Below, in pieces: positions 38,401 to 45,330 of a stretch of DNA of 64,000 bases. Position 1 is the first letter of the stretch; each line of letters begins with the position of its first letter. The notes under the pieces were generated by a model. The model saw nothing but the letters and a program-made list of their open reading frames with translations. It made no database searches and was not told the origin of the DNA. The position numbers were made by a program, and so were the translations under genes. Source of the DNA: Brachionus plicatilis (Eukaryota; Rotifera; Eurotatoria; Ploima; Brachionidae); the NCBI GenBank assembly GCA_010279815.1, contig QEOQ01000274.1, forward strand, positions 1,102,981-1,166,980. Reading direction: 5' to 3'.

Positions 38401-41400
38401 AATTCTTTACTAAAAATTAATATTACACATATTACTTAATATTACTTTTTCTGGCATTTTTTTATAAAAAATAAGGAAAAAAAAAAAAATTAAGAACTCT
38501 TATTAATTAAGATTTTTTAGAATTTTCAGAATCAAAAAACAAAAAAAGCTCAAAATTCACTCTTGCTCCAAAGGAAGCATTTTCTGTGATGTTCCAAAAA
38601 ATTTCGCAATTTTACTTCAGATTTGATAAAATTAAATTTTTTTACCTATTACATTTGAAAATCAAATTATGCGTAATAGCACGTAAAATTACGTAAAATG
38701 GTTTTTGCATTGTATCGCTTGACCACAAAGTAAGATTGTACAATTGTTAGAAAATCATGTGTCAATTTTATTTATCAAAGTAAAAAATTGAATTAAAAAA
38801 ATAAATTTTAAAAAGAAAATAGGATTGAATTGTTTAAAGAAAAAATATAATTCAAAAAATTCTTTGCACACAGCGGTCAAAAAAACCATTCTAATTTTTT
38901 TCTCATTTATGTCTTTTTATGTGTTTTTCTCAGATGAAAAATAAACTTTTGTTTTTTTAACTTTTTGTTTTTTTTCTCTACTCTAATATGTTCAACTTTC
39001 ATTTTGATATTTATGTGGTGTTTTTTTATTTTCACTTTTTTTATGTGAGTTTAATCCTCTTGCCAAAAAATAAAGGAAAAATGTGATTAAATGTGAAAGT
39101 GTTTACTTGTGGGCAAGTCGGGAAGTTTGCGTGTATTTTTTCGCGTTGTAATATTTTCACAGTCAAGTGTTTCGGAATCTTCACAGAACGAGCTTCTTAT
39201 CTGAAATTGTGGACTGTGCTCAGGTGCACTAATATGCACCGAACAAGAGCTATCTTCGTGGAAAATCGGCGAGTTGTTCTGGGACTCAGCATTTTCTACT
39301 AAAGAATTGGAAGCAAATGATTCATCTGTAGTGATAATCAGCGACGAGTCCTGGTTCTCCTCGTCGAATGCATTCGACCATTTTTTTGACCTGATCATCA
39401 GATTTTTTCGCCTCTGGCGCCAATCATTGGAGTTTTTTTTCTGGGCCGTGCCATGCTTGGTCGAAGCTTGCTTGCTCGACTCATTTTCGTGCACACTAAT
39501 ACTTGAGTCCTGTCTGGAGCTGAACGAGTCGCGTCTGGAATCAGTGGATTGATTGTATGAAATTGAAGAGTCCTGGGTCATTGTTTGGGTCATTTGCAAA
39601 GAGCGTTTGTGTTCGATCAGAATTACTTTAGCCAGATTTGCCAAATTTTCATCAGACTCTGTCCGATCGATGAAGTCGTTCAAGTCTTTGGTCAGCAAAG
39701 CCATCTGGTCGCTCTCGCTGTTCGATTTTTGCTCTTGCTTGTTCATTGAAAATTGGCGGAATTTTTTTCTTCCTATTTTGGACTGGTCATCACCATCATC
39801 CTGGTCATCATGGTCACCAATCAATGTTTCTTGGTTCTCTATGTTCCTTTTTTTGCGCCACTCGTCCAGACTGATGATCTTGGAATTTTCGCCATCTGAA
39901 TTCTGGCTGTGTCTTCTCAGGTACAAATTGGTGTTGAACTTGCTCGCTGCCGCAGCCAATAGACCAAACTTTTTTATCTTTACCCGTTTTATATCACTGA
40001 ACTCGATTGAGGGCTGCTGTTCCATTTTCTTTTGTTTTTCCAGCTCTTTTATCTTTTTCAATGTTTCCAGCAGGCTTTGCCGCACATCCAGTCTTGCTTC
40101 AACACTCGCTGACCAACAACCACTCTTTTTGGCCAGTTCCCGTTTCACAATGCAAACTTTGCAACGCCATTTTGCAGTCGATAAGTCAGTCTAAATTGCA
40201 ACAAAAATAGAATCTTCGGTCAAGTTAAACTGGATTAGTTTTTTTATTTTTGCTGCAAATGGTACCAGACGAAAGCTGAGAACTTAAGCTTTAAAAATTT
40301 TTTTAGAGATCGAAAGAGTAATTAGAATTCGCATATTTATGGACTTTTATTTATTTTGTAAAATTTTTAGCACCCTAAAAGCCGGTTTAGCACACAATAT
40401 AAATTTTAAAAATGACACATCAAATAAAAAAGAGCCTTATACTTGTATAGTGAAACAAAATTTTTTTGCGATCAAATTAAAAAAAAATCTCTAAAATTTT
40501 AGACAAAATATATTCATTTTATTTTTAGTGAAATTTTTTTTTTAATTTAAAATTTCAGACTACCACAAATAAGATAAAAATAGAATAGAAATGTCAAAGA
40601 AATAACGAATGTTCAAGACTTTGACAAGTAAATAAAAATATGTTCTTATTTTGCCAATTTAACCAAATTTTGTTGAAATTATTTAATAGACTTAAAAGAT
40701 TATAGAATGTTATTTGTCTTTTTGTAATAGATGAAAAGATATTTTAATTTTTAAAATATTGTATTTGAAAAAAAGGTATTTTTTTAATAAAAAAATAAAA
40801 TTTATTTTGTTTTGATCTTTCATATTAAAAATTCTTTGGTTATTCTTTTGGCTTGTTTTTTGTATTAATTTTTTATAGTTAATTAAGTATTCTATATTAA
40901 AAGAATATATTTATGTTTAAATGATAGTTGGAATTTTTTAATTTACAAAGTGCTTGAGATTAATTATCAAAAAATATGGATTTAAAAAATAAATAAATTA
41001 AAAAATAAATCTATTTAAAATAAATTTTAAAAAATATATTTTCAAATTATTATAAACGTCTGAACATTGAGTTCAATTTTATTCAAAATTTGAGAGTAAA
41101 GTAACCTTGTTTCACTTAATGTCACTTAATGTTTCATTTAATGTACAAGGAATATTATTGCTGCAAAAATTACTTAATTTCATATAATTTTTTAGGGACA
41201 TTATATCATGTCGCATTTAAGTTCCAAGTGGGAAATTACGCGAGAAAATACGATATATCCTAGAGAAAAATATAAAAAATTAGAGTTTCTTTAAATAAAA
41301 AAAAATTTGTTTTGTACTCATGTCGTCTATATATGTAAAATTGCGGAGATATAAATAATATTTTCAAATTAACTCTTTTTTTTATTCGTTTTTTTATGGT

Positions 41401-44400
41401 ATAAAAAGTAATTTCGAAAAAATCTTTGGTTTTTTCTCTTTTTTTTTATTTATTACCAAAAAAATGAAATAAGTTAATTAACGTAAATTTCCTTTTTTCA
41501 TTACATCCACTCATAAAGTAAAAAAAAAATAATTTTTCACGTTATTTTATTAAATTAACACAAAGAAGAAGAAATTTTGGCCCATTTTATTTTTAGGATA
41601 AAAATTATTAATTATTAATTTAGAGAAAAAAAAAAGCAAAAACAGGAAAGAAAAGGAAAAATTTTAAAAATTAGTTTATTCTTGAAATTAAAAATAAAAA
41701 ATATTTGTTTATTTATTTTATTAAAAAGTAATAGTGATCCTATGTATTTTTCAGAATTTACTCTTTTTTTCAATTTTTTTAACTGCTTCTAATTGTTTTT
41801 TTAAATAGCCTATTTATTCACAAGATTTTAGTACAGAAATTATTGATTAAATGACATTGAAAAATTGAAAATTTAAAAATTTTAAAAAATTTGAATATTG
41901 TCATTTTATTCTAAATCTAATTTCAAGATATTACTTTGAAACTTACAGAGGTGATTTGATAACAGTATTTTAAGAAAATTTACGTAAATACCGTAAATTA
42001 ACCAAATTTTACCACATTTTACGTAAATTAACGTAAAATCCGAAAAGTCAAAAAGAGGTATTTACGAAAAATTACGTACATTTTCAGGATTTTGAGATAA
42101 TTTTGGTAAAATTTTTGAAAAAATGTCTTTTTTTTCCAAAAATCGAAAATTTTTTCAAAAATTGGTAGAAAAAATAGTTATTTTTAAATTTTTATAAAAA
42201 AAAAATTTCTTAAAATTATACAAATCATTACTGTACTTACATGTTTGTTTTTAAACAAGTTTAAGTCTCACATCTTAAGTTGGATTGACTTAAAAACTTA
42301 GAGACTTAAAAATGACTAATTAAATTTATTTTAATCTTTTGCATTTAGGGGCAAAATGTTATTTATTGTACATTTTTATATTTTTACATTTTTGAGAGAA
42401 GAAAAAAAAATCTCAAAATCAAAAAATCGAAAAAAATTTTTATTCAAGAAAAGTAATAATAAATTCGCAATTACTTAAAAAGGAGTTTTAGAAAAATTTA
42501 AATGCAAAAAACAAGGATAATTTTTTGAAAATCCCTTTTAAGTAATTGCGAATTTATTATTACTTTTCTTGAATGAAAATTTTTTTAGATTTTTTGATTT
42601 TGAGATTTTTTTTTCTTCTCTCAAAAATTTAAAAATATAAAAATGTACAATAAATAACATTTTGCCGCATTTAGGAATAAAATATTGAAAAACAAAATTA
42701 TTTTTAATGCTGAAACCATTACGAATATTAAATCGATTTTTGTATTCGAAATGAATTGAAAATTATTTTTACCTTACAAAAATGCAAAAGAAAAGCTTAA
42801 AAAAATTAAATCTACGTAAATGAGCAGGCTATTTTAAAATGGCGAGACTGCTATTATGATTTCACTTTTTGTATAATTGATCATTTTTTATTTAATTTTC
42901 TTAAAATAAAATATCAAAATTAAGGCCAATTTCTAAGATTTTTCCGTATAATTAATTATAACCAAGAGGTTAGGGTTAAAAGTATCGACGCGGTCAGTGT
43001 AAATTCTTTATACTCATTGTACAAGCTTTAAAAAAAATTGTCTTTTTAATCAATTGAAAAATTTTTGAAATTTTTTAATTTGAACCTCATTTTTAAAAAA
43101 ATTGAAAAATTAAAAAAAAATAAAATATAAAGCTTTATTTTAATCGGGCATAGTTTGAATATTAAACCATTTGTTAAGATTCTCTTGTTCAGATGATAGA
43201 TACCCAAAGAACAACAATAGATACCAAAAATGTGAAAATTTTAAGGCAATTACTTTGAACATTAGAACAAAATAAAAACTGAAATTTTTTTAACTTTATT
43301 TCCCCAAACCTCAAATCTTTTGGATACCCTTAAGTATTTTGAAAATAATTTAAGCAGGCATTTTAAAATTGTTTTAAAAAAAATTCTAAATAAATATTTT
43401 TTGTTAAAAATTATTATATATTTTTTTTATTCAAAAAAAAATTTTTTTTTTCAATTTTAAATTGAGATTTATTATTTTTTAACTAAAATTACTAAAAAAA
43501 AATGTTTTGTAATTTTGCATAACTGGTATTATTCTTGTTAATTTTCTAGATCGTATTTATTATTTAAAAAATAGTTTAAAAAAATAAATAAAAATCAGCT
43601 GATTGGCGTTTAAGTTGATTTTCAGTAATTTTTTGAGTCAGATATGGTTGTTTTGGTGTTACAATAAAAAAAAATAGAATATTATGGTATGAATTTGTGT
43701 GAAAAACCTGAGTTCTGTAATCTTGTTTCTAATTAAAAAGTCTCGGAATGCAAAAAACATTTTTTTTTTATTTAATTAAAAATTTAAAAAACTAGCATGA
43801 AACTTGATTTTTATTATTATTTCACATTTTTATTTTAATTAAGTGATTTTAGCAAAATAAAGGTATTTTTATGTTCATCTAGTAAAATTGGTGAAAAATC
43901 AGGAATTTTAGTTTAGCTGGATTAGCACATGCCGTTTAAAATGTAATATTGCTTTAATGATTCTAAAAATGTGCTTTTTTAAAATCTTCTAATTAATAAA
44001 AAAAATTGATATTTTATTTCAGTCAATTCAATAAAAATCATCTATAAAATATAAAAGGTTCTAATAATATAAAAATCTCTTAAAATATTAAGTATCTTTT
44101 TTCCATAATATCAAAAACAAAAACAATCAATAAAATAAAGAATTTAATTCGTGACAAAATTTAAACAAAACATTAATATTATTATATATTTTATTTTTAG
44201 CTAATATCTTTCATTAAAGCCTAAAGGTTTGTGCGTCAAATTTTGGCTAAAACAAATTTTAATCAAATATGTCTATCTGTTTAATTTATTTGAACTAATA
44301 AAATATTTTAAGAAAACATCTCATTTATTTTAAAACGTTTTTAATAATAAAATTTAATTCTTACATTTTGGCTTGAAAAATCTGTGCTTGTCATGTTGCC

Positions 44401-44973
44401 ACAACATTGGCACACACAATTAGAACAGTCACTGCATTGTACCAACTTGTTATTCCTGTTAGCCGGTCTTAAGAAATTAAGCTTGTCAATTAAGGACTCC
44501 CTAAACGAGAGGTTGGTGCTGCTGGATGATCGCTTGCATAAAAAACATGTTTCACTTGCGTTCAATGAATTGAACGAAAGGGCGCTTAGATGGCTATTTT
44601 TTGACGACCCTTGCACGCAACTAGAGCTGAGATTTTTTGCCGACATTTTATCCATGGCACCCAGTGCATTCTCATCACCCTCATTATTCACATTTTCCTG
44701 ACTATTTATCAAATAGCACATGGTTTTCTTTAGACCTCTAAAAAAAATTCAAATTTAAAAATTCAAATTTATGGAAAAAAATTTTTTTTTTTCAAATTAA
44801 AAATATTAAATTTTTGATATATATGGAAAAAAAAATAATTTTTTTTTGACTCACCCGACAGACTGTTCTATTTCATTTTCGAACTCAATTTGCCTCTGAA
44901 TTACTTTTTTGATTTTTTCCAGTTCATCTGTGCTCAAATGGCTCAAGCTTAACTCCGGTATGTGGTAACTCAT
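14289..44973 (-). CDS. RIMS: RIM, Rab3-interacting presynaptic active-zone scaffold (ten coding exons)
   Basis: RIM organises vesicle docking, priming and calcium-channel tethering at the presynaptic active zone. Exons, 5' to 3': 44973-44855, 44737-44365, 40190-39107, 24057-23215, 20468-19621, 18079-17959, 17904-17635, 15003-14889, 14833-14506, 14447-14289. Every junction is GT..AG and in phase, giving 4260 nt and 1419 aa. Domains: Rab-binding helix (1-55), eight-cysteine zinc finger (104-177), long Ser/Lys-rich linker, PDZ (about 791-882, NGLGMILIGG as carboxylate loop), C2A (about 960-1089), Ser/Arg-rich linker, C2B (about 1288-1410) ending near WYKLYK. C2A and C2B lack the usual five-Asp calcium site, as in known RIMs. 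Length is between worm UNC-10 and vertebrate RIM1. An in-frame TAG lies upstream of the start with no other ATG between. Introns hold many transposons. Confidence 0.95.
14506..14833 (-). CDS. RIMS: RIM exon 9: linker and most of C2B
   Basis: Encodes GLGQVSP and then C2B from GDIKLGFLMSKGQLEITVFE through KKKTHVVKNATEPVFN. The donor is either CAA|GTGGTT (end 14506, giving IQ-IMVW, which fits the family without insertion) or GTG|GTTTAA (end 14503, one extra Val); both are in phase. Confidence 0.9.
14889..15003 (-). CDS. RIMS: RIM exon 8: Ser-rich linker
   Basis: Short exon between C2A and C2B, rich in Ser/Arg (ILVSSRKHSASSSRKSSAND). Acceptor TTACTAG, donor AG|GTAGTT; phases 1 and 2 match the neighbours. 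Confidence 0.85.
15545..16090. repeat. Foldback-like inverted repeat in RIM intron 7
   Basis: 'attggcaatttgaagttt' and following bases at 15543-15660 are complemented at about 15955-16090 ('gaacttcaatttgccaatta'). The core 'gcaatttgaagttt.tgatc' is shared with the inner arms of the foldback at 3010-4165, so this is probably a diverged relative. The rest of the intron (15004-17634) is plain AT-rich DNA. Confidence 0.55.
17635..17904 (-). CDS. RIMS: RIM exon 7: Ser/Arg-rich linker
   Basis: Begins SRKSARKRSSRQSSERSN and runs through VTPVRRLSRAFARLLSFRR to SQRRHT. It is basic and Ser-rich, with several R-x-x-S sites that could be phosphorylated (inference). Acceptor TTGTTTAG, donor CACACAG|GTATAA, phase 1 on both sides. 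Confidence 0.88.
17959..18079 (-). CDS. RIMS: RIM exon 6: Ser/Thr-rich linker
   Basis: Follows directly after C2A. Acceptor TTTCTTTTAAG, sequence DKPTRKTSTASVTFKSSSND, donor AT|GTAATT (phase 1). The phase links exon 5 (phase 0) with exon 7. Confidence 0.85.
19621..20468 (-). CDS. RIMS: RIM exon 5: PDZ and C2A domains
   Basis: Starts in the PDZ carboxylate-binding loop (NGLGMILIGG), continues through GDQIMEFNGHSLIDSTYDEV, then a linker with RRNLPPLPT, then C2A: LLMQLWNDCEQLKLAITINQ, LNPNGVWNETFVFDYK, EDEPRWYELR. The conserved Pro-Asn-x-x-W-N-x-T-F strand is clear. Donor AGG|GTATTT, phase 0. Confidence 0.95.
20540..20856. mobile_element. Palindromic MITE in RIM intron 4
   Basis: Arms of about 140 bp: 'gaaattcaaatacaaattga' at about 20543 is complemented at about 20845, and similarity continues inward to 'aatactgcaa' on both sides. 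A related copy lies near 47175-47470. No ORF of its own. The rest of intron 4 (to 23214) is AT-rich with TTACGTAA-type motifs around 21430-21740. Confidence 0.65.
22763..23096. mobile_element. Palindromic MITE, copy A
   Basis: GGCAAAATGTAATTTATTGT at the left is complemented at the right end, with arms of about 150 bp including 'taagtaattgcgaatttatt'. It shares its sequence with the element at 42350-42665. The right end has a decayed final base and no clear target duplication. Confidence 0.75.
23215..24057 (-). CDS. RIMS: RIM exon 4: linker leading into PDZ
   Basis: Lys/Ser-rich linker (KSAKKKKMNKRSRNQSLSNE; repeated IDSIDSL; several P-R/K pairs) ending in the first PDZ strand HRILLYKDKSDKSIR. 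Acceptor TTTTTCAAG, donor AGAA|GTAATT, phase 1 on both sides. Most of the linker has no recognisable fold. Confidence 0.88.
24058..27100. other. RIM intron 3, 3' part
   Basis: About 3 kb of AT-rich non-coding DNA. No exon, ORF with a recognisable product or terminal repeat was found. Confidence 0.5.
27105..27145 (-). mobile_element. LINE 3'-end fragment
   Basis: 'tctgtaccgagctaatgttc' preceded by a (TTTA)n run is the minus-strand form of the LINE tail found at 2399-2445. Confidence 0.6.
27173..27572. mobile_element. Degraded relative of the zinc-finger inverted-repeat element
   Basis: Multiple GGTGAAC/GTGAACTA motifs at both ends and a right end 'aacctgagaacaagaattgt' that matches the right inverted repeat of 11395-12189 with one change. 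It carries no zinc-finger ORF. A hairpin CCAGATCAGAG..CTCTGATCTGG (about 27309-27342) sits in the middle. Confidence 0.6.
27830..28669 (+). CDS. LINE ORF1 protein
   Basis: About 279 residues. The frame opens after TGA at 27800-27802 and has no ATG until MKTTPD, so the start codon is lost or non-standard. It begins polar and Asn/Thr-rich, then a basic segment (SLNKNKKSKAN), then the conserved core of ORF1 proteins of CR1/L2-type elements: SRPYSYYVGQW, KKHINNFAKVLEIVELST, RAFKVTVES and WPGGVRVERWYRR. That core is thought to bind element RNA. The tail is acidic (NMESDNDNENVNDQNE). No zinc knuckle is seen. Confidence 0.7.
   Translation: MIHFVNTHTNSNESGENVNTNLITDTTSNQAPSTNKPNTKTSYSKVAAKDINDQDGGKYSLNKNKKSKANNLDVVRKIVNGQPKIEYSNSKHQFDSEGYTLVEPRNRGYKLRHKVTGSAISGIKSLRAISRPYSYYVGQWCMKTTPDILKKHINNFAKVLEIVELSTHLANRHFRAFKVTVESFCADAMLTGSNWPGGVRVERWYRRTKKDEEERYVNKVVTSSRSINRNNDFNSPLKNVQEKQLPVDNIEKSGETESDRESVNMESDNDNENVNDQNE
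28717..29540 (+). pseudogene. LINE ORF2, apurinic-type endonuclease part
   Basis: From ATG 28717. Endonuclease motifs in order: ATYNCHN, IIEHWL, VIMGDWNAD (GDxN), LIDHIVW and SSDHLPI (the SDH motif with catalytic His). All catalytic positions look intact. The domain would nick target DNA to prime reverse transcription. The frame runs into an inserted transposon at 29541; after removing that insertion it continues in frame at 30384. Confidence 0.88.
29541..30375 (-). mobile_element. Non-autonomous inverted-repeat transposon with AT-hook ORF, inserted in LINE ORF2
   Basis: 835 bp. The terminal inverted repeats match perfectly for 67 bp, starting GGGTCTTGTTGCTTATATGG. The insertion duplicates GAAAAAAT (29533-29540 and 30376-30383), an 8-bp target site. 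The ends are rich in TTGGCC/GGCCAATT motifs. Inside is one minus-strand ORF with an AT-hook and no transposase. The 8-bp duplication is compatible with hAT or P-type transposases. Perfect ends imply a recent insertion. Confidence 0.9.
29720..30178 (-). CDS. 152-aa acidic AT-hook protein of the inserted transposon
   Basis: Begins MFVCLLFKILKTVILNEIAD; the first ~15 codons overlap AT-rich sequence, so the real start may be further in, or this may be a terminal exon. The middle is acidic and Ser/Thr-rich (STGDQQSDETFDVEDVDR, ESGGEDEVEVAE). Near the C-terminus is an AT-hook, KRRGRPRKE, that binds the minor groove of AT-rich DNA, and the protein ends YNLRKRKN. Basic GRPRK..YNLR tails occur at the ends of integrase and transposase polyproteins, so it may be the remaining C-terminal piece of one. 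No catalytic motif is visible. Confidence 0.6.
   Translation of the reverse strand: MFVCLLFKILKTVILNEIADQYSAKSEENELVDVFSKISTGDQQSDETFDVEDVDRNTTELPLYESGGEDEVEVAEIPCTSARKTTASDLVTVSSIPIKEHQVVTEVVESNKSGGQKRRGRPRKEDTKNDQGNETDNSCINHKNYNLRKRKN
30384..32554 (+). pseudogene. LINE ORF2, reverse transcriptase part
   Basis: Continues the endonuclease frame after the insertion. A TGA at about 30547 stands where Trp is likely. Then RT motifs: NNLKSNKAVGHDNIPAEMLK, VTPIPKS and DFRPISV (motif 2), LASLDAQKAFDKLW (motif A, Asp intact), EGVKQGGVLSPHLF (motif B), VGYCDDIVLLSP (motif C, YCDD intact). The frame shifts near 31725 and again near 31862; after that YLGLPIGDHVF and FNYGIEICHI belong to the thumb and end at 32554. 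The catalytic residues survive, so decay is recent, but the copy cannot make a full protein. Confidence 0.88.
32641..33430. other. RIM intron 3, repeat-derived stretch
   Basis: AT-rich. At about 32990-33045 'gacttgtgaattttaaacaa' with 'gacttggacttgac' matches a block at 59040-59087 ('gacttgtggcttttaaacaa'), suggesting two ends of one dispersed family. The minus-strand ORF 32832-33035 lies across it and has no recognised product. Confidence 0.4.
33440..33610 (-). mobile_element. LINE 3' UTR fragment (third copy)
   Basis: 'gaagaaattgctaggtagca' through 'ctcactcaattttaaa' matches 63458-63615 and the complement of 2040-2210, with more differences. It covers the end of ORF2 and the start of the 3' UTR. 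Confidence 0.75.
33611..35210. other. RIM intron 3, AT-rich stretch
   Basis: No coding or structured feature recognised. Confidence 0.45.
35220..35931 (+). mobile_element. Small inverted-repeat element with 9-bp target duplication
   Basis: GTGGTTATT flanks both ends (35211-35219 and 35932-35940). The termini share TTACCTG..GCTAAAATATTTA in inverted orientation. Subterminal blocks with 'aaactaattaatttttgt' repeat on the left (35260, 35399). Nine-bp duplications are typical of MULE transposons. The centre has a small coding-like segment (35493-35707). Confidence 0.75.
35493..35707 (+). pseudogene. Small coding-like segment within the 9-bp-TSD element
   Basis: ATG at 35493 begins MSAKDLKFHNFIRKKK and stops; an overlapping frame (35540-35707) continues ILAKRLNNFVASCEASNVVQ and then repeats EL(V/I)EVPI twice in an acidic tail, ending FDAGHES. 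It is GC-richer than the flanks. It could be the first exon of a transposase or an accessory ORF broken by a frameshift. Confidence 0.4.
36371..36402. repeat. (TTA)n microsatellite
   Basis: About nine TTA/ATT triplets. Confidence 0.8.
36976..37582. mobile_element. Inverted-repeat element with mini-ORF
   Basis: Left end 'caccaaatttttaataaaat' and 'accccaaat' blocks are complemented at 37500-37582 ('tttggggtattttattgaaa' and 'tttggggtattg'). Between them a minus-strand ORF of 32 codons (37315-37217) starts MSSSASILENNFNDTVNDAE and ends KRSKAKA, acidic then basic like a nuclear-localisation tail. No transposase seen; target duplication not resolved. Confidence 0.6.
37583..39086. other. RIM intron 3, 5' part
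   Basis: AT-rich with TTACGTAA-type inverted motifs at 37690-37720 and 38630-38705, probably decayed MITE sequence. No exon recognised. Confidence 0.45.
39107..40190 (-). CDS. RIMS: RIM exon 3: end of zinc finger and long linker
   Basis: Acceptor TGCAATTTAG, then WRCKVCIVKRELAKKSGCWS, which completes the zinc finger with its last C-x2-C pair and the conserved KSG-W. A Lys/Glu coiled segment (LLETLKKIKELEKQKKMEQ) follows, then a Ser/Asp-rich disordered linker. It ends RKLPDLPT, an R-x-L-P-x-L-P motif. Donor ACAA|GTAAAC, phase 1. Confidence 0.93.
40191..42349. other. RIM intron 2, 3' part
   Basis: AT-rich. A block of acgtaaa/tttacgt motifs at 41960-42080 belongs to the dispersed TTACGTAA family. 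Otherwise nothing seen. Confidence 0.45.
42350..42665. mobile_element. Palindromic MITE, copy B, with 9-bp target duplication
   Basis: GGCAAAATGTTATTTATTGT at 42350 is exactly complemented at 42665, and the arms pair for about 150 bp. GCATTTAGG flanks both sides (42341-42349 and 42666-42674), a perfect 9-bp duplication pointing to a MULE-type transposase. Same family as 22763-23096, in another intron of the same gene. Confidence 0.88.
43380..43930. repeat. Dispersed repeat, copy 2
   Basis: Matches 300-830 in order and orientation: 'ttttgcataactggtattat', 'tttttgagtcagatatggtt' and 'tcatctagtaaaattggtga'. Unclassified. Confidence 0.55.
44365..44737 (-). CDS. RIMS: RIM exon 2: first part of zinc finger
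   Basis: Acceptor TTTTTTTAG, joins in phase to GLKKTMCYLINSQ. Contains CFLC (C104, C107), a Ser-rich insert, CSDC (C141, C144) and CQCCG (C149, C152). The final C-x2-C pair is in exon 3. Donor CAAAAT|GTAAGA, phase 0. Confidence 0.92.
44855..44973 (-). CDS. RIMS: RIM exon 1: Rab-binding helix and start codon
   Basis: MSYHIPELSLSHLSTDELEK then KIKKVIQRQIEFENEIEQSV, the N-terminal helix that in RIM proteins binds Rab3-GTP on vesicles. It is the first ATG after an in-frame TAG. Donor GTCGG|GTGAGT is strong; phase 2 fits exon 2. Confidence 0.92.
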
Positions 44974-45299
44974 TGCTGCTTGATTACACCATGTCAATTG
45001 AAAAGACGCGTATCCTGATACCTGAAGACACTAGACAAAATTTTTTATCTGCACCCAAAGATGGATACAATTTTTGACACAATGAGAAAAATAATTTTCT
45101 AATTATTTTTTAATAAAAAAAAATAAAGATGAAATTAATATTCAAAATAGACAAATAAATTGAGCATTTTTTCCAACACCTATTATGAAAAATCAAGTAA
45201 TTTTTTTTTTCGAGAGAGGGGAAGTAATAATATTGATAAGTGAAGAAAATTAGGATGGCAAAATTTTTTAATTACCTTCTATGACTTGTGTTTATCTTC

Positions 45300-45330
45300 T
45301 CTCTTTCTTTCTCTCTCTCTCTCTCTCTTA
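45300..45330. repeat. (CT)n microsatellite
   Basis: TCTTTCTTTCTC followed by about ten CT units, upstream of RIM exon 1. Confidence 0.85.

Noticed and set aside
39093..40210. Long plus-strand ORFs overlapping RIM exon 3 (39093-39302, 39274-39552, 39553-40194)
   Set aside because: They are antisense shadows of the 1084-nt RIM exon; the minus-strand reading has RIM zinc-finger residues and correct splice phases, the plus strand has no recognisable domain.
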